A DNA stretch of 37,764 bases. Source: Neiella holothuriorum (GTDB taxonomy: Bacteria > Pseudomonadota > Gammaproteobacteria > Enterobacterales > Neiellaceae). Position numbers and translations under genes: made by a program. Numbering within the stretch: the stretch's first letter is position 1; each line of letters starts with the position of its first letter. This document shows positions 16,786 to 26,220 of this stretch, one piece after another. The notes below the pieces were generated by a model. That model searched no databases and was not told where the DNA came from. It worked only from the letters and a program-made list of their open reading frames with translations. The DNA lies in the NCBI RefSeq assembly GCF_019457915.1, contig NZ_JAHZSS010000030.1, positions 1 to 37,764 of the forward strand, in the 5' to 3' direction.

Positions 16786-17850
16786 CTAGCTTCGCCTCAA
16801 CAAGTAAATCGCAAAGCCTAAAAACAGCAGTGACGGCAACGCAGCAGATATAACTGGTGGCACGGCAAAGACCACAGTCATTGGTCCAAATAGCTGATCG
16901 GCAATGTGAAAGGCAAAACCGGCAATCACTCCGAGAATAATTCGCGCGCCCATGGTGACGGTGCGCAGTGGGCCGAAGATAAATGACAAAGCCAGCAGCA
17001 TCATGGTTGCCACCGCCAACGGCTTGAGCATTTTGCGCCACATCGCTAATTCATAACGAGTCGAATCTTGGCGACCGGCTCGCAAGTAGTCCACATAATC
17101 CATTAAACCACTAATTGGTAGGGCGTCGGGCTTAATCGATACCACACTCAACTTGCTGGGAGTTAACGTACTCTGCCACTGCCCTGTGTCGGTGTGCTGA
17201 GTATTAATGGCAGAGTCGGACAAACGGGTGTGATGAACATCATTGACCAGCCAACTGCCTTCTTGATATGTGGCGTCGCGGAAATGAAAGACTTCAGTGA
17301 GGCTATTGTTTTCATCGAAGTGATATTGAGTCACGCTATGCAGTTCATCGGCGTCGAGCACTGAGCCAATATAGACAAAACTATCGCCATCTTTAGCCCA
17401 AGTACCTGAGCGGCTCGACAAAATACTGCCGCCAGAAATTGCAGACGACTTCAATTCTTTCGCAAAACGCTCACTTGCAGGCACGCCCCATTCACCAATC
17501 ATCATCATGACAATCGCCAGTGGAATCGCCGTTTTTAGCACTGAATTGGAGATATTAAGCTTGCTCAAACCGGACGATTGCATCACCACCAGTTCGCTAT
17601 GAGAAGCCAACATGCCAAGGCCAACTAGCGCGCCCATTAAGGCGCAAACTGGGAAGAATATTTCCAAGTCACGCGGCGCTGAAAACAGCATATAAAGCAC
17701 CGCATCAACAATATCGTAATTCCCTTTCCCGACATGTTTAAGCTGCTGCACGAAGCGGATCAGCGATGACAAGCCAACCAGCACCAGTAACACCAAGCTC
17801 GTTGTGCCAAGTAATGTGCGGCCGATGTGGCGATCAACAATGGAATACAT
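16786..17850 (-). CDS. lptG: LPS export ABC transporter permease LptG
   Basis: A YjgP/YjgQ family permease of 354 residues. Together with LptF and the ATPase LptB it extracts LPS from the inner membrane and feeds it to the periplasmic bridge. There are three N-terminal membrane helices, a long periplasmic beta-jellyroll (about residues 120-260) and three C-terminal helices. Typical signatures are RHIGRTLL at the start, SSGLSKL in the coupling region, and FGPLRTVTMGARI near the end. The stop of lptF and the start of lptG overlap as TAATG, which indicates translational coupling. The order lptF-lptG, divergent from pepA, is the standard gammaproteobacterial arrangement. Confidence 0.95.
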   Translation of the reverse strand: MYSIVDRHIGRTLLGTTSLVLLVLVGLSSLIRFVQQLKHVGKGNYDIVDAVLYMLFSAPRDLEIFFPVCALMGALVGLGMLASHSELVVMQSSGLSKLNISNSVLKTAIPLAIVMMMIGEWGVPASERFAKELKSSAISGGSILSSRSGTWAKDGDSFVYIGSVLDADELHSVTQYHFDENNSLTEVFHFRDATYQEGSWLVNDVHHTRLSDSAINTQHTDTGQWQSTLTPSKLSVVSIKPDALPISGLMDYVDYLRAGRQDSTRYELAMWRKMLKPLAVATMMLLALSFIFGPLRTVTMGARIILGVIAGFAFHIADQLFGPMTVVFAVPPVISAALPSLLFLGFAIYLLRRS

Positions 17851-18962
17851 TAGTTACGCCTCCACATCATCAATTTGCTTTTAATGCGAGCACCGCTTTT
17901 GCGACCGCTGATCAACAGTCCAACCGCCACGGAAAGGCCAATACAATGGACCCACCAGAGCCCTAACCAACTGGGCACAGCGCCACTTTGTAAGGCTTTT
18001 CGGCCAGCCATCAGCAAAATGAAATAGGCCAGATAAAGCAAAATGGCGGGGAGCATTTTAGCGAACGCGCCCTGTCGAGGGTTTACCACCGACAACGGCA
18101 CCGCCAATAACGTCAGAATAGGAATTGCCAGCGGCAAAGCTATTCGCCAATGCAGCTCAGCAATGTAGTCGGGATCGTCACTGTTGAACAAATCGGATGT
18201 TGCCACCGCATCAAGTTTGCGGCGTTTACGCTCAGAGACCTGCGCTTTGGCATCAATGGTATAAGTGTCAAAGGTGATGCGATTGTAGTCTTGTTGGCTT
18301 GGCGCCCCTTCGTAACGTTCGCCTTTAGACAACTCGAGATTGACCGAGCCGTCATCTTGCTCTTTCAGTACGCCTTTCTCGGCCAGCACCAAACTACCAC
18401 GTTCATTGGCATTCCAGTTTTCTGGCATCTGAGCAACAAACACTTTGTCGAGTTGATTACCGCGCTTGCTGATTTCCTCAACAAAAATAACGGTTTTGCC
18501 GTCTTTACTTTGACGGAACCGACCTTCCACCAACGCTTGTACATTGGTATCAGCTTCAGCTTGCTCTAGTAATTGTAATTCGCGCTCTTTACTAACGGGC
18601 ACCAAGTAGACGGTTAAGAAAGCCGTTACAACGGTGATCACCGCCGCTAATATCAGGGTGACTCGAGTGACATACCATTCACTAACACCGGTCGCTTGAA
18701 GCACCACCATTTCACTTTGCACATACATGCGCCCTAATGCGATCAAAATACCCAAAAACAGGCCTAATGGCAGCACCATAGTCGCTAAGGCAGGAACATT
18801 TAGACTGAGCAATTGAAATAGAATTGCCCCGGCAATTTTGCCTTCAGAGGCATCCGCGAGAATAGAAACCAGCTCACGGCTAATAAAAACCACCATCAAC
18901 ACGCTGAATACAGCAAGCGTTGACTTCAAAACTTCAATGAGTAGAAAGCGAAATACAATCAA
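17850..18962 (-). CDS. lptF: LPS export ABC transporter permease LptF
   Basis: A YjgP/YjgQ family permease of 370 residues, partner of LptG. Motifs include an N-terminal FRFLLIEVLKST helix, the segment VLPLGLFLGILIALGRMYVQSEMVVLQA with the conserved SEM coupling motif, and the C-terminal NPRQGAFAKMLPAILLYLAYF. The start is TTG at 18962 with AGGA 7 bases upstream; it matches the usual MIxxR N-terminus of LptF. It is the first gene of the lptF-lptG operon. About 240 bases separate it from the divergent pepA. Confidence 0.95.
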   Translation of the reverse strand: MIVFRFLLIEVLKSTLAVFSVLMVVFISRELVSILADASEGKIAGAILFQLLSLNVPALATMVLPLGLFLGILIALGRMYVQSEMVVLQATGVSEWYVTRVTLILAAVITVVTAFLTVYLVPVSKERELQLLEQAEADTNVQALVEGRFRQSKDGKTVIFVEEISKRGNQLDKVFVAQMPENWNANERGSLVLAEKGVLKEQDDGSVNLELSKGERYEGAPSQQDYNRITFDTYTIDAKAQVSERKRRKLDAVATSDLFNSDDPDYIAELHWRIALPLAIPILTLLAVPLSVVNPRQGAFAKMLPAILLYLAYFILLMAGRKALQSGAVPSWLGLWWVHCIGLSVAVGLLISGRKSGARIKSKLMMWRRN

Positions 18963-19199
18963 GGTTTGTTCCTGACTGATAAATGTGTCATTTTTAGTGC
19001 CTGAGGATACAATTTGCGATAAAGCTCAGGTTTTTACTAAAATTTGCTAGTAAGCCTGCTTAGCTCGCATTATCAATAGAAAAGCTCAAAAAGAGTACTT
19101 TTCTTCGCCAGCTTGTTGCGGTTAATTCGACCAAGCAATCACGCAGGCGCTGATTATCCAACAAATAGAATTATAAGTCTTTAAATAATAGGAGCATCC

Positions 19200-20702
19200 A
19201 TGGAGTTCAGTGTAAAAAGTGGCAGCCCCGAAAAACAACGCAGTGCCTGCATTGTTGTCGGAGTGTTTGATCCAAGACGATTAACGCCGGTTGCTGAACA
19301 GCTCGATAAAATCAGTGATGGCTACCTGTCCAACCTATTACGTCGCGGTGACCTTGAAGGTAAACCGGGGCAAATGCTGCTGCTTCATCAAGTACCAAAC
19401 ATTCTCAGCGAACGTGTTTTGCTGGTTGGTTGTGGTAAAGAACGTGAACTCGATGAGCGTCAGTACAAGCAAATCATCGCTAAAACCATCAGCACACTAA
19501 ATGAAACCGGCTCAATGGAGGCCGTTTGTTTCTTGTCTGAGTTGCACGTCAAAGGTCGCGACACTTATTGGAAAGTTCGCCAAGCTGTAGAAACAACACA
19601 AGATTCGCTATACAGCTTTGACCAACTGAAAACGAAAAAAGGCGAAACTCGCCGACCTCTGCGCAAAATCACCTTCAATGTGCCAACCCGCCGTGATTTG
19701 CCTGCAGGTGAAAAAGCCATCCAACATGGCTTGGCCGTGGCTGCCGGTGTTCTTGCTTGTAAAGATGTGGCGAACATGCCACCCAACATCTGCAACCCAG
19801 AGTACTTAGCGGAGCAAGCCAAACAGCTTGATAACGACTACGACAACGTGACCACGGAAGTCATTGGCGAAGCACAAATGGAAAAGCTGGGCATGACTAG
19901 CTACCTCGCGGTTGGCCGCGGCAGTGCTAATGAATCCAAGATGTCCGTGATTCACTATAACGGTGCCGAAGAAGATACTGCTCCGGTTGTACTTGTGGGT
20001 AAAGGCCTGACCTTTGATTCCGGTGGTATATCTCTAAAACCGGGTGCAGGCATGGACGAAATGAAGTTCGATATGGGCGGCGCCGCCGGTGTTTACGGCA
20101 CCATGAAAGCGCTGGCTGAATTGAATCTGCCCATTAACGTCATCGGTATTCTGGCTGGCTGTGAAAACATGCCAGGTGGCCGAGCGTATCGTCCGGGTGA
20201 TGTGCTCACCACCATGTCGGGCCAAACCGTTGAAGTATTAAATACTGATGCCGAAGGCCGCTTGGTTCTGTGTGATGCCCTCACTTATGTTGAGCGCTTT
20301 GACCCAGAATGTGTGATTGATGTGGCCACCCTGACAGGTGCTTGCGTAGTTGCCTTGGGCGCCCATGCAACGGGCTTGCTGAGTAACCACAACCCATTAG
20401 CGCATGAGCTAGAAAATGCTTCAACCCAAAGTGGCGACCGCGCTTGGCGCTTGCCATTGTGGGAAGATTACCAAGAGCAGCTCGATAGCCCGTTTGCCGA
20501 CATGGCCAACATCGGCGGCAAAGCTGCCGGTACGATTACCGCAGGTTGTTTCTTAAGCCGCTTTACCAAAAAGTTCCATTGGGCTCACTTGGATATTGCC
20601 GGCACCGCATGGCGCTCAGGTAAGAACAAAGGTTCAACCGGTCGTCCGGTTTCCATGTTGACCCAGTTCCTGCTGACCCGAGCGCAGCAGACTGAGGAAT
20701 AA
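19200..20702 (+). CDS. pepA: Leucyl aminopeptidase PepA
   Basis: An M17 dimanganese/zinc aminopeptidase of 500 residues, hexameric in the family. The catalytic domain shows [18 protein letters not shown] (metal-binding Lys and Asp), the M17 signature [10 protein letters not shown] near residue 347, and the C-terminal [20 protein letters not shown]. The N-terminal domain is of the usual length for PepA. In E. coli PepA also binds DNA (carAB control and Xer recombination at cer); that is family knowledge, not visible here. AGGAG is 5 bases before ATG. It heads the pepA-holC-valS operon. Confidence 0.97.
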   Translation: MEFSVKSGSPEKQRSACIVVGVFDPRRLTPVAEQLDKISDGYLSNLLRRGDLEGKPGQMLLLHQVPNILSERVLLVGCGKERELDERQYKQIIAKTISTLNETGSMEAVCFLSELHVKGRDTYWKVRQAVETTQDSLYSFDQLKTKKGETRRPLRKITFNVPTRRDLPAGEKAIQHGLAVAAGVLACKDVANMPPNICNPEYLAEQAKQLDNDYDNVTTEVIGEAQMEKLGMTSYLAVGRGSANESKMSVIHYNGAEEDTAPVVLVGKGLTFDSGGISLKPGAGMDEMKFDMGGAAGVYGTMKALAELNLPINVIGILAGCENMPGGRAYRPGDVLTTMSGQTVEVLNTDAEGRLVLCDALTYVERFDPECVIDVATLTGACVVALGAHATGLLSNHNPLAHELENASTQSGDRAWRLPLWEDYQEQLDSPFADMANIGGKAAGTITAGCFLSRFTKKFHWAHLDIAGTAWRSGKNKGSTGRPVSMLTQFLLTRAQQTEE

Positions 20703-21167
20703 GTGGCAGCCAGTGCTCATTTTGTCCTGATGGACGAAGCGCAAACCGAGGAGCAGACCGACGCGTCTGCTCCTTTGCGTTTGGCTGCTCGGTTAACCGG
20801 GCAACTTCAAACTCGCAATTTAAAGCTGCATTTGCTGGTTGATAGTAGCGAGCAAGCCGCACTGCTTGATGACTTATTGTTTTCTGCGCCATTAACGCAG
20901 TTTGTACCCCACGCCCAAAGCCAGTTTGCACCTCGATATGGCGCACCAGTGATGATCAGCACTGAAGAGCCAACAAATTTTGTTCCGGTGTTGCTCAATC
21001 TGTCTGCCAAAGGGCCGTCGAATACTGTAAAATGCCGCCACATTCTTGACCTTGTGCCCAGCCAACCGGAACTGAAACAACAAGCGCGAGACAGGTATCG
21101 CCTGTATCAGCGTTACGGATTGGCTCCAACCACAGGTCCCGAGCAGCAATTGCCTGCATTCAATTAA
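20703..21167 (+). CDS. holC: DNA polymerase III subunit chi
   Basis: A 154-residue protein immediately after pepA, starting at GTG directly after the pepA stop codon, with GAGGA a few bases upstream inside pepA, so translation is coupled. Chi-type signatures are FVPH, GAPVMIS, LLNLS and the C-terminal [16 protein letters not shown]. Chi links the clamp loader to SSB at the replication fork. Sequence identity within this family is low; the location between pepA and valS supports the call strongly. Confidence 0.92.
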   Translation: MAASAHFVLMDEAQTEEQTDASAPLRLAARLTGQLQTRNLKLHLLVDSSEQAALLDDLLFSAPLTQFVPHAQSQFAPRYGAPVMISTEEPTNFVPVLLNLSAKGPSNTVKCRHILDLVPSQPELKQQARDRYRLYQRYGLAPTTGPEQQLPAFN

Positions 21168-21195
21168 TTTAGAAATTACTAAAACGAACTACGTC

Positions 21196-24054
21196 ATGGA
21201 AAAAACTTTCAATCCAAACGCGGTTGAGCGCGCCATGTATCAGGCATGGGAAGAAAAAGGCTATTTCAAGCCACATGGTGACACCAGCAAAGAAAGCTAC
21301 TGCATCATGATCCCGCCGCCAAATGTCACTGGCAGCCTACACATGGGCCACGCTTTCCAAGACACCATCATGGATACCTTAATCCGTTACCAACGCATGC
21401 AAGGCAAAAACACCTTGTGGCAAGTGGGAACCGATCATGCGGGTATTGCCACACAAATGGTGGTTGAGCGCAAAATTGCTGCCGAAGAAGACAAAACCAA
21501 GCACGATTACGGCCGCGAGGCATTTCTCGAAAAAGTTTGGGATTGGAAAGGCGAAAGTGGCGGCACCATCACCAAGCAATTACGTCGTTTGGGCTCGTCA
21601 GTGGATTGGGAGCGCGAGCGCTTCACCATGGACGAAGGCTTGTCGAAAGCCGTACTTGAGGTATTCGTTCGCCTCTATAAAGAAGATTTAATTTATCGCG
21701 GCAAGCGTTTAGTCAACTGGGATCCAAAACTGCACACCGCCATCTCTGATCTCGAAGTGGAAAACAAAGACAAGAAAGGCCACATGTGGCACTTCCGTTA
21801 TCCGCTGGCTGATGGCATTCAAACCGCTGATGGCAAAGACTACATTGTGGTTGCTACTACGCGGCCAGAAACCATGTTGGGTGATACCGGCGTAGCGGTT
21901 AATCCAGACGATCCGCGTTACAAAGATCTGATTGGCAAATTCATTGAGCTGCCGTTGGTTGGTCGCCGTATTCCAATTGTGGGCGACGAGCATGCCGATA
22001 TGGATAAAGGCACAGGCTGCGTGAAAATCACCCCAGCTCACGACTTTAACGATTATGAAGTGGGTAAACGTCATCAGTTACCGATGATCAATATCCTCAC
22101 CATTGACGCAGCAATTCGCGCCGAAGCCGAAGTATTCAATACCAAAGGCGAACCATCGGACGCTTACAGTACCGAACTGCCTGCTGACTATGCTGGCATG
22201 GATCGCTTTGCGGCCCGCAAAGCCATCGTTGCGCGCTTTGACGAACTCGGCCTGCTAGATGAAATTAAAGATCACGAACTGACCGTGCCTTACGGCGATC
22301 GCGGCGGCGTCGTGATTGAGCCAATGCTAACCGACCAATGGTATGTGCGTGCCGATGTATTGGCCAAGCCTGCCGTTGAAGCCGTTGAAAATGGCGACAT
22401 TGAGTTTGTGCCAAAACAATACGAGAACATGTACTTCTCTTGGATGCGCGACATTCAAGATTGGTGTATTTCCCGTCAGCTTTGGTGGGGCCACCGCATT
22501 CCTGCATGGTACGACGACAACGGTGATGTTTATGTCGGTCGTACGGAAGAAGAAGTTCGTGCCGAGCATGGCTTAGCCGATGACGTGAAACTGTCGCAAG
22601 ACGAAGACGTACTCGATACTTGGTTCAGCTCCGCGTTATGGACATTCTCGACGCTGGGTTGGCCAGACAATACCGACGCACTGAAGACTTTTCACCCAAC
22701 GTCAACCTTGGTGACAGGTTTTGACATCATTTTCTTCTGGGTTGCTCGCATGATCATGATGACCATGCACTTCATGAAAGATGAAGACGGTAAACCACAA
22801 GTGCCATTTAAAACGGTTTACGTCACCGGCTTAATCCGTGATGAAAACGGCGACAAGATGTCGAAGTCGAAAGGCAATGTGCTTGATCCGCTCGATATGG
22901 TCGACGGTATCGACTTAGAAAGCTTGGTACAAAAACGCACTGGCAACATGATGCAGCCCAAGCTGGCCGCCAAAATTGAAAAAAATACCCGCAAAGCCTT
23001 TGGCGATGGCATTGAGGCGCACGGTACTGATGCATTGCGTTTCACCTTGGCCGCCATGGCGTCTACCGGTCGCGACATCAATTGGGATATGTCACGCCTC
23101 GAAGGTTACCGCAACTTCTGCAACAAACTTTGGAACGCCAGCCGTTACGTGTTGATGAACACCCAAGAGCAAGATTGCGGCTTTGGTGACAACACGGCGA
23201 TGGAATTCAGCTTGGCAGATCGCTGGATCATCGGCCGCTTTAATCAAACGGTAAAAGATGTTCGTGAAGCACTCGACAGCTATCGTTTCGACATGGCCGC
23301 CAACGCCCTGTACGAATTTACTTGGAATCAGTTCTGTGACTGGTACTTAGAGCTGACTAAACCTGCTTTGCAATCAGGCTCAGAAGCCGAGCTTCGTGGC
23401 ACCCGCCACACCTTGGTTTCCGTATTGGAGAAATTGCTTCGCCTGATGCATCCATTGATGCCGTTTATTACCGAAGAAATTTGGCAGCAAGTGAAAGTCT
23501 TGGTTGGCAACGAAGCGGATTCCATCATGCTCGAAGCCTACCCAAGCTTTGATGAAAGTCAGATCGATGAGCAGTCGGTCGTTGATTTAGAGTGGGTTAA
23601 ACAATTTGTTGTTGCCATTCGTAACGTTCGTGGTGAATTGGGGATCTCTCCAAGCAAAGGCTTAAACTGTCTGCTTCGCAATGTTGATGCCGACGCCAAC
23701 CATCGATTGGATGAAAACCTAACCTTCTTAAAAGCGATGGCCAATGTTGAGTCCATCGAGATCCCTGCTGCCGATGCTACTTTACCTATGTCAACGACTC
23801 AGTTGGTGGGCGAAATGGAAGTCATGATCCCTATGGCTGGCTTGATCGACGTAGATGCTGAGATTGCTCGCATCAGCAAACAACTTGAGAAAATGCAAAA
23901 AGATGCGGCACGCATCGAAGGCAAACTCAGTAACCAAGGCTTTGTTGCGAAAGCGCCAGAAGCGGTTGTTGCTAAAGAAAAAGAAAAACTAGCTGAAGCC
24001 AAGCGCGATGTCGCTAAGCTCGAAACTCAAATCGAGCAGTTAAAAACCTTGTAA
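21196..24054 (+). CDS. valS: Valyl-tRNA synthetase
   Basis: A class I aminoacyl-tRNA synthetase of 952 residues, the same size as E. coli ValS. The HIGH-type motif is in [15 protein letters not shown] (about residues 38-52), the CP1 editing domain shows [11 protein letters not shown], and [12 protein letters not shown] lies near residue 554. The C-terminal part has the anticodon domain and a Lys/Glu-rich coiled-coil arm (about 885-952). It is the last gene of pepA-holC-valS and is followed by a strong terminator. Confidence 0.98.
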   Translation: MEKTFNPNAVERAMYQAWEEKGYFKPHGDTSKESYCIMIPPPNVTGSLHMGHAFQDTIMDTLIRYQRMQGKNTLWQVGTDHAGIATQMVVERKIAAEEDKTKHDYGREAFLEKVWDWKGESGGTITKQLRRLGSSVDWERERFTMDEGLSKAVLEVFVRLYKEDLIYRGKRLVNWDPKLHTAISDLEVENKDKKGHMWHFRYPLADGIQTADGKDYIVVATTRPETMLGDTGVAVNPDDPRYKDLIGKFIELPLVGRRIPIVGDEHADMDKGTGCVKITPAHDFNDYEVGKRHQLPMINILTIDAAIRAEAEVFNTKGEPSDAYSTELPADYAGMDRFAARKAIVARFDELGLLDEIKDHELTVPYGDRGGVVIEPMLTDQWYVRADVLAKPAVEAVENGDIEFVPKQYENMYFSWMRDIQDWCISRQLWWGHRIPAWYDDNGDVYVGRTEEEVRAEHGLADDVKLSQDEDVLDTWFSSALWTFSTLGWPDNTDALKTFHPTSTLVTGFDIIFFWVARMIMMTMHFMKDEDGKPQVPFKTVYVTGLIRDENGDKMSKSKGNVLDPLDMVDGIDLESLVQKRTGNMMQPKLAAKIEKNTRKAFGDGIEAHGTDALRFTLAAMASTGRDINWDMSRLEGYRNFCNKLWNASRYVLMNTQEQDCGFGDNTAMEFSLADRWIIGRFNQTVKDVREALDSYRFDMAANALYEFTWNQFCDWYLELTKPALQSGSEAELRGTRHTLVSVLEKLLRLMHPLMPFITEEIWQQVKVLVGNEADSIMLEAYPSFDESQIDEQSVVDLEWVKQFVVAIRNVRGELGISPSKGLNCLLRNVDADANHRLDENLTFLKAMANVESIEIPAADATLPMSTTQLVGEMEVMIPMAGLIDVDAEIARISKQLEKMQKDAARIEGKLSNQGFVAKAPEAVVAKEKEKLAEAKRDVAKLETQIEQLKTL

Positions 24055-24072
24055 TTCGCTCTGGCTAAACCC

Positions 24073-24102
24073 AAAAAGGCGACTGTAATAGTCGCCTTTT
24101 TT
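24073..24102 (+). terminator. Intrinsic terminator of pepA-holC-valS, probably bidirectional
   Basis: A 12-bp stem AAAAAGGCGACT (24073-24084) pairs with AGTCGCCTTTTT (24090-24101) and has a 5-base loop. T-runs are available on both strands, so it could also end the convergent GGDEF gene, whose stop is at 24108. Confidence 0.92.
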
Positions 24103-24107
24103 ATTGG

Positions 24108-25232
24108 CTAGTTGATGGCTTCTGCCTGGCTGGTAGCTCTAATACAATTCTTTCCTGCCGCCTTGGCAGCATAAACGCCCTCATCAGCTAGCTTTAAGAG
24201 TACTTTGTAGTCTGCATCCACCGGCGCTATTGCAGCAATACCAACACTGATGCTCCCCTGCCAAGGCTCGCCATCAGTTGCCACTTGTAGCTTACAAACA
24301 GCTTGATGAACTTTACCTGCAACCTTATGCAGTCCTTCGGTATCCGTATTAGGGCACAACACCAAGAATTCATCACCGCCGAGGCGACAGACCAGATCGT
24401 CATTACGCACTGAGCTTGCCAAGGTGTTAGCGAGGCTAACTAAGACCTGATCGCCCGCATCGTGACCGTAGGTGTCATTCACTTGTTTAAAATGATCGGC
24501 ATCGATCATCATGCAAGCAACGTGCTGCTGATGCGCTAACGCATCCAACCACATCTGATTTAACGCTTGCATCGCCCGGCGACGATTTGGCAACGAGGTG
24601 AGCATATCGGTTAACGATAGCTGCTCGAGGTGTTGATTGGCTTGATACAAGGCTTCGGTACGCTCTTGCACCTTTTGCTCCAAGGTTTGGTTAAGTTGAA
24701 CCAACTCTCGATTACGTTGTGAAACTTGTTCAAACAAGGCATTCATGGCTGACAGCAAAGGAGCGGTTGCTCGGTCTTTGCTACGCTCTTCCGCGTCAAA
24801 TGCTTGCTGCGGTGACAGGCCTTGTTGTATCAGTTCAATTTGCTGCGCCATGTTCTGATCTTGGCCAAGAATATGGTAGGCCAACCAGCGAACCAAAAAT
24901 TCCATCAAATAACGCGCGTTGGCGGCACCGTTAAGGCTCAACTCTTGCTGTAGCGCATCAACTTCGTGAAGAAATTGCTGATGGGCTAGAACATGTTGTG
25001 TGAGATGCCGGTCGTCAATTTGCCATTTGGCCATGACGCCCTCTTCATCGCAAAAATGATAAGCCGTGTAGTTTTTCAATTGGGCCAGCAGTGGCATCAA
25101 TTCAGCCTCTGAGCTTTCACCCTCGGAGAGCAAATCACCCAGCTGATTCACCAATGCAACAAGCTGTTGATGTTGACTGTCGACACTATCAATGCCAGTG
25201 ACGAAATTGCTGCTCCATTGAAACGATTGCAT
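24108..25232 (-). CDS. Bacteriohemerythrin-GGDEF diguanylate cyclase
   Basis: Two domains plus a coiled-coil linker in 374 residues. Residues 1 to about 135 form a hemerythrin domain with the expected di-iron ligands: His 21 (DSQHQQL), His 59 and Glu 63 (YHFCDEE), His 80/His 84 (TQHVLAH), His 120 and Asp 125 (HILGQD). A heptad-like segment (about 160-205, RNRELVQLNQTLEQKVQERTE) leads into a GGDEF domain with TSLPNRR, DADHFKQVND and an intact GGDEF (285-289). An RxxD inhibitory site (Arg 276, Asp 279) is exactly 5 residues before GGDEF, so product feedback is expected. There is no transmembrane segment, so it is cytosolic. It should make c-di-GMP in response to O2 or redox state at the di-iron centre; the direction of the response is not deducible. 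Confidence 0.92.
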   Translation of the reverse strand: MQSFQWSSNFVTGIDSVDSQHQQLVALVNQLGDLLSEGESSEAELMPLLAQLKNYTAYHFCDEEGVMAKWQIDDRHLTQHVLAHQQFLHEVDALQQELSLNGAANARYLMEFLVRWLAYHILGQDQNMAQQIELIQQGLSPQQAFDAEERSKDRATAPLLSAMNALFEQVSQRNRELVQLNQTLEQKVQERTEALYQANQHLEQLSLTDMLTSLPNRRRAMQALNQMWLDALAHQQHVACMMIDADHFKQVNDTYGHDAGDQVLVSLANTLASSVRNDDLVCRLGGDEFLVLCPNTDTEGLHKVAGKVHQAVCKLQVATDGEPWQGSISVGIAAIAPVDADYKVLLKLADEGVYAAKAAGKNCIRATSQAEAIN

Positions 25233-25403
25233 CGAATTGACCTACCTGTTTGTTGGCTCAGTGCTACAGCTGAACGACCGGAGAAACCCTGATAGTAACA
25301 AAAGCCCAGACAGGGTCATTTGTAACGCTTTCGAGATGTGACTTACCGCAACGGATGATTGTACTGGCTCTCATGGCCCAAAAGACCTAGGCTTTTAGGC
25401 ACA

Positions 25404-25429
25404 AAAAAACGACCCGTAGGTCGTTTTTT
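25404..25429 (-). terminator. Intrinsic terminator after the Ala/Lys-rich gene
   Basis: An 11-bp stem, AAAAAACGACC (25404-25414) with GGTCGTTTTTT (25419-25429), has loop CGTA. It lies about 20 bases past the stop codon of the gene at 25450 on the minus strand and has U-runs on both strands. Confidence 0.88.
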
Positions 25430-25449
25430 AGCATGGGGTTCGCGGTAAT

Positions 25450-25866
25450 TTATTTCGCTTTGTAAACCGCTTCACCGTCTTGCTCTTGTGTTTCAGCAGC
25501 TTCTTTTTTCACCAGTGCGTCAAGCGTGGCTTTGCGAGCGCCTAAGTCTTTTGCTGAAGCCCAGCCGCCGTTGGCTTGCAGTTCAGCAAAAGCTTTCGCT
25601 TGCGCGTCGGTTAAACCTGCAGGCGCAGCTGACTCAGCTTTAGGCGCAGGCTTTTCGGCCACTTTCGGTGCTGCTTTTTTGACGGCAGCAAGTTTAGCTT
25701 TGGCAACAGGTGCGGCCGCTGTAACCTTGTCAGCTGCGGCATTGCGGTAGGCATCAAAGACTCTGCCACGCGGCAAAGTATTACCTTTGCTAACTTGTTG
25801 CAGTGCCCAGCTTTGCTCAGCTTTCATTGGAGTTTGCCCTTCAGAGGCTAGATTTTGTTGTGACAT
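25450..25866 (-). CDS. Hypothetical Ala/Lys/Pro-rich protein with C-terminal helix-turn-helix-like segment
   Basis: 138 residues of a family I do not recognise. Three parts can be seen: an N-terminal segment of ordinary composition (to about residue 47, ending GRVFDAYRNAAAD), a low-complexity Ala/Lys/Pro/Val linker (about 48-85, repeats of the type APKVAEKPAPKA), and a C-terminal part (about 86-130) reading LTDAQAKAFAELQANGGWASAKDLGARKATLDALVKK. The last part has the length and pattern of a small winged-helix or HTH (helix, turn with GG-A, recognition-like helix ATLDALVKK). The composition resembles nucleoid-associated tails, but that is inference. The start could also be the ATG at 25827, which has AGGG upstream. 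It has its own terminator, so it is probably monocistronic. Confidence 0.7.
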   Translation of the reverse strand: MSQQNLASEGQTPMKAEQSWALQQVSKGNTLPRGRVFDAYRNAAADKVTAAAPVAKAKLAAVKKAAPKVAEKPAPKAESAAPAGLTDAQAKAFAELQANGGWASAKDLGARKATLDALVKKEAAETQEQDGEAVYKAK

Positions 25867-26220
25867 TGGCTTAGTACTTCGCTTTTAGTTGTTGCGCGGT
25901 TTTTACTCAAAGGAGCATGCACTCACCGCATATCCACTTAGTTATTTTCTAATGTGGTCCTGACTGAAGTCATTTAGACCGGTCGAGGATGGTACCAACT
26001 TTCTGTTAATTTGCTACCAAATCACGGTAACGGTAGGGAAATGAAGGCTAAATCTTAGATCTGCATCAGCAACTGGCTGCAAAACTGGTCAAACGGAATG
26101 ACCAAAGCTAACAAACCAAAATGCAACACCCTCCGTATAAATTGGTTTTACACAATTACAATATTGACTTTACAGGATAGAATGTGTCGAATTTTGTCCA
26201 GCAGTCCGGATTAATTAACC
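25867..26220. other. Intergenic region between divergent genes
   Basis: About 350 bases between the Ala/Lys-rich gene (leftward) and the alginate lyase gene (rightward). No ORF or RNA gene is evident. It must hold both promoters; AT-rich hexamers such as TATAAA (near 26135) and TAGAAT (near 26177) are possible -10 elements for the lyase, without convincing -35 partners. A palindromic GACCGGTC lies near 25978. Confidence 0.45.

Noticed and set aside
18150-18569. A 139-residue forward frame antisense to lptF
   Set aside because: It lies entirely inside lptF, is opposite a well-conserved gene, and has no motif or ribosome-binding site.
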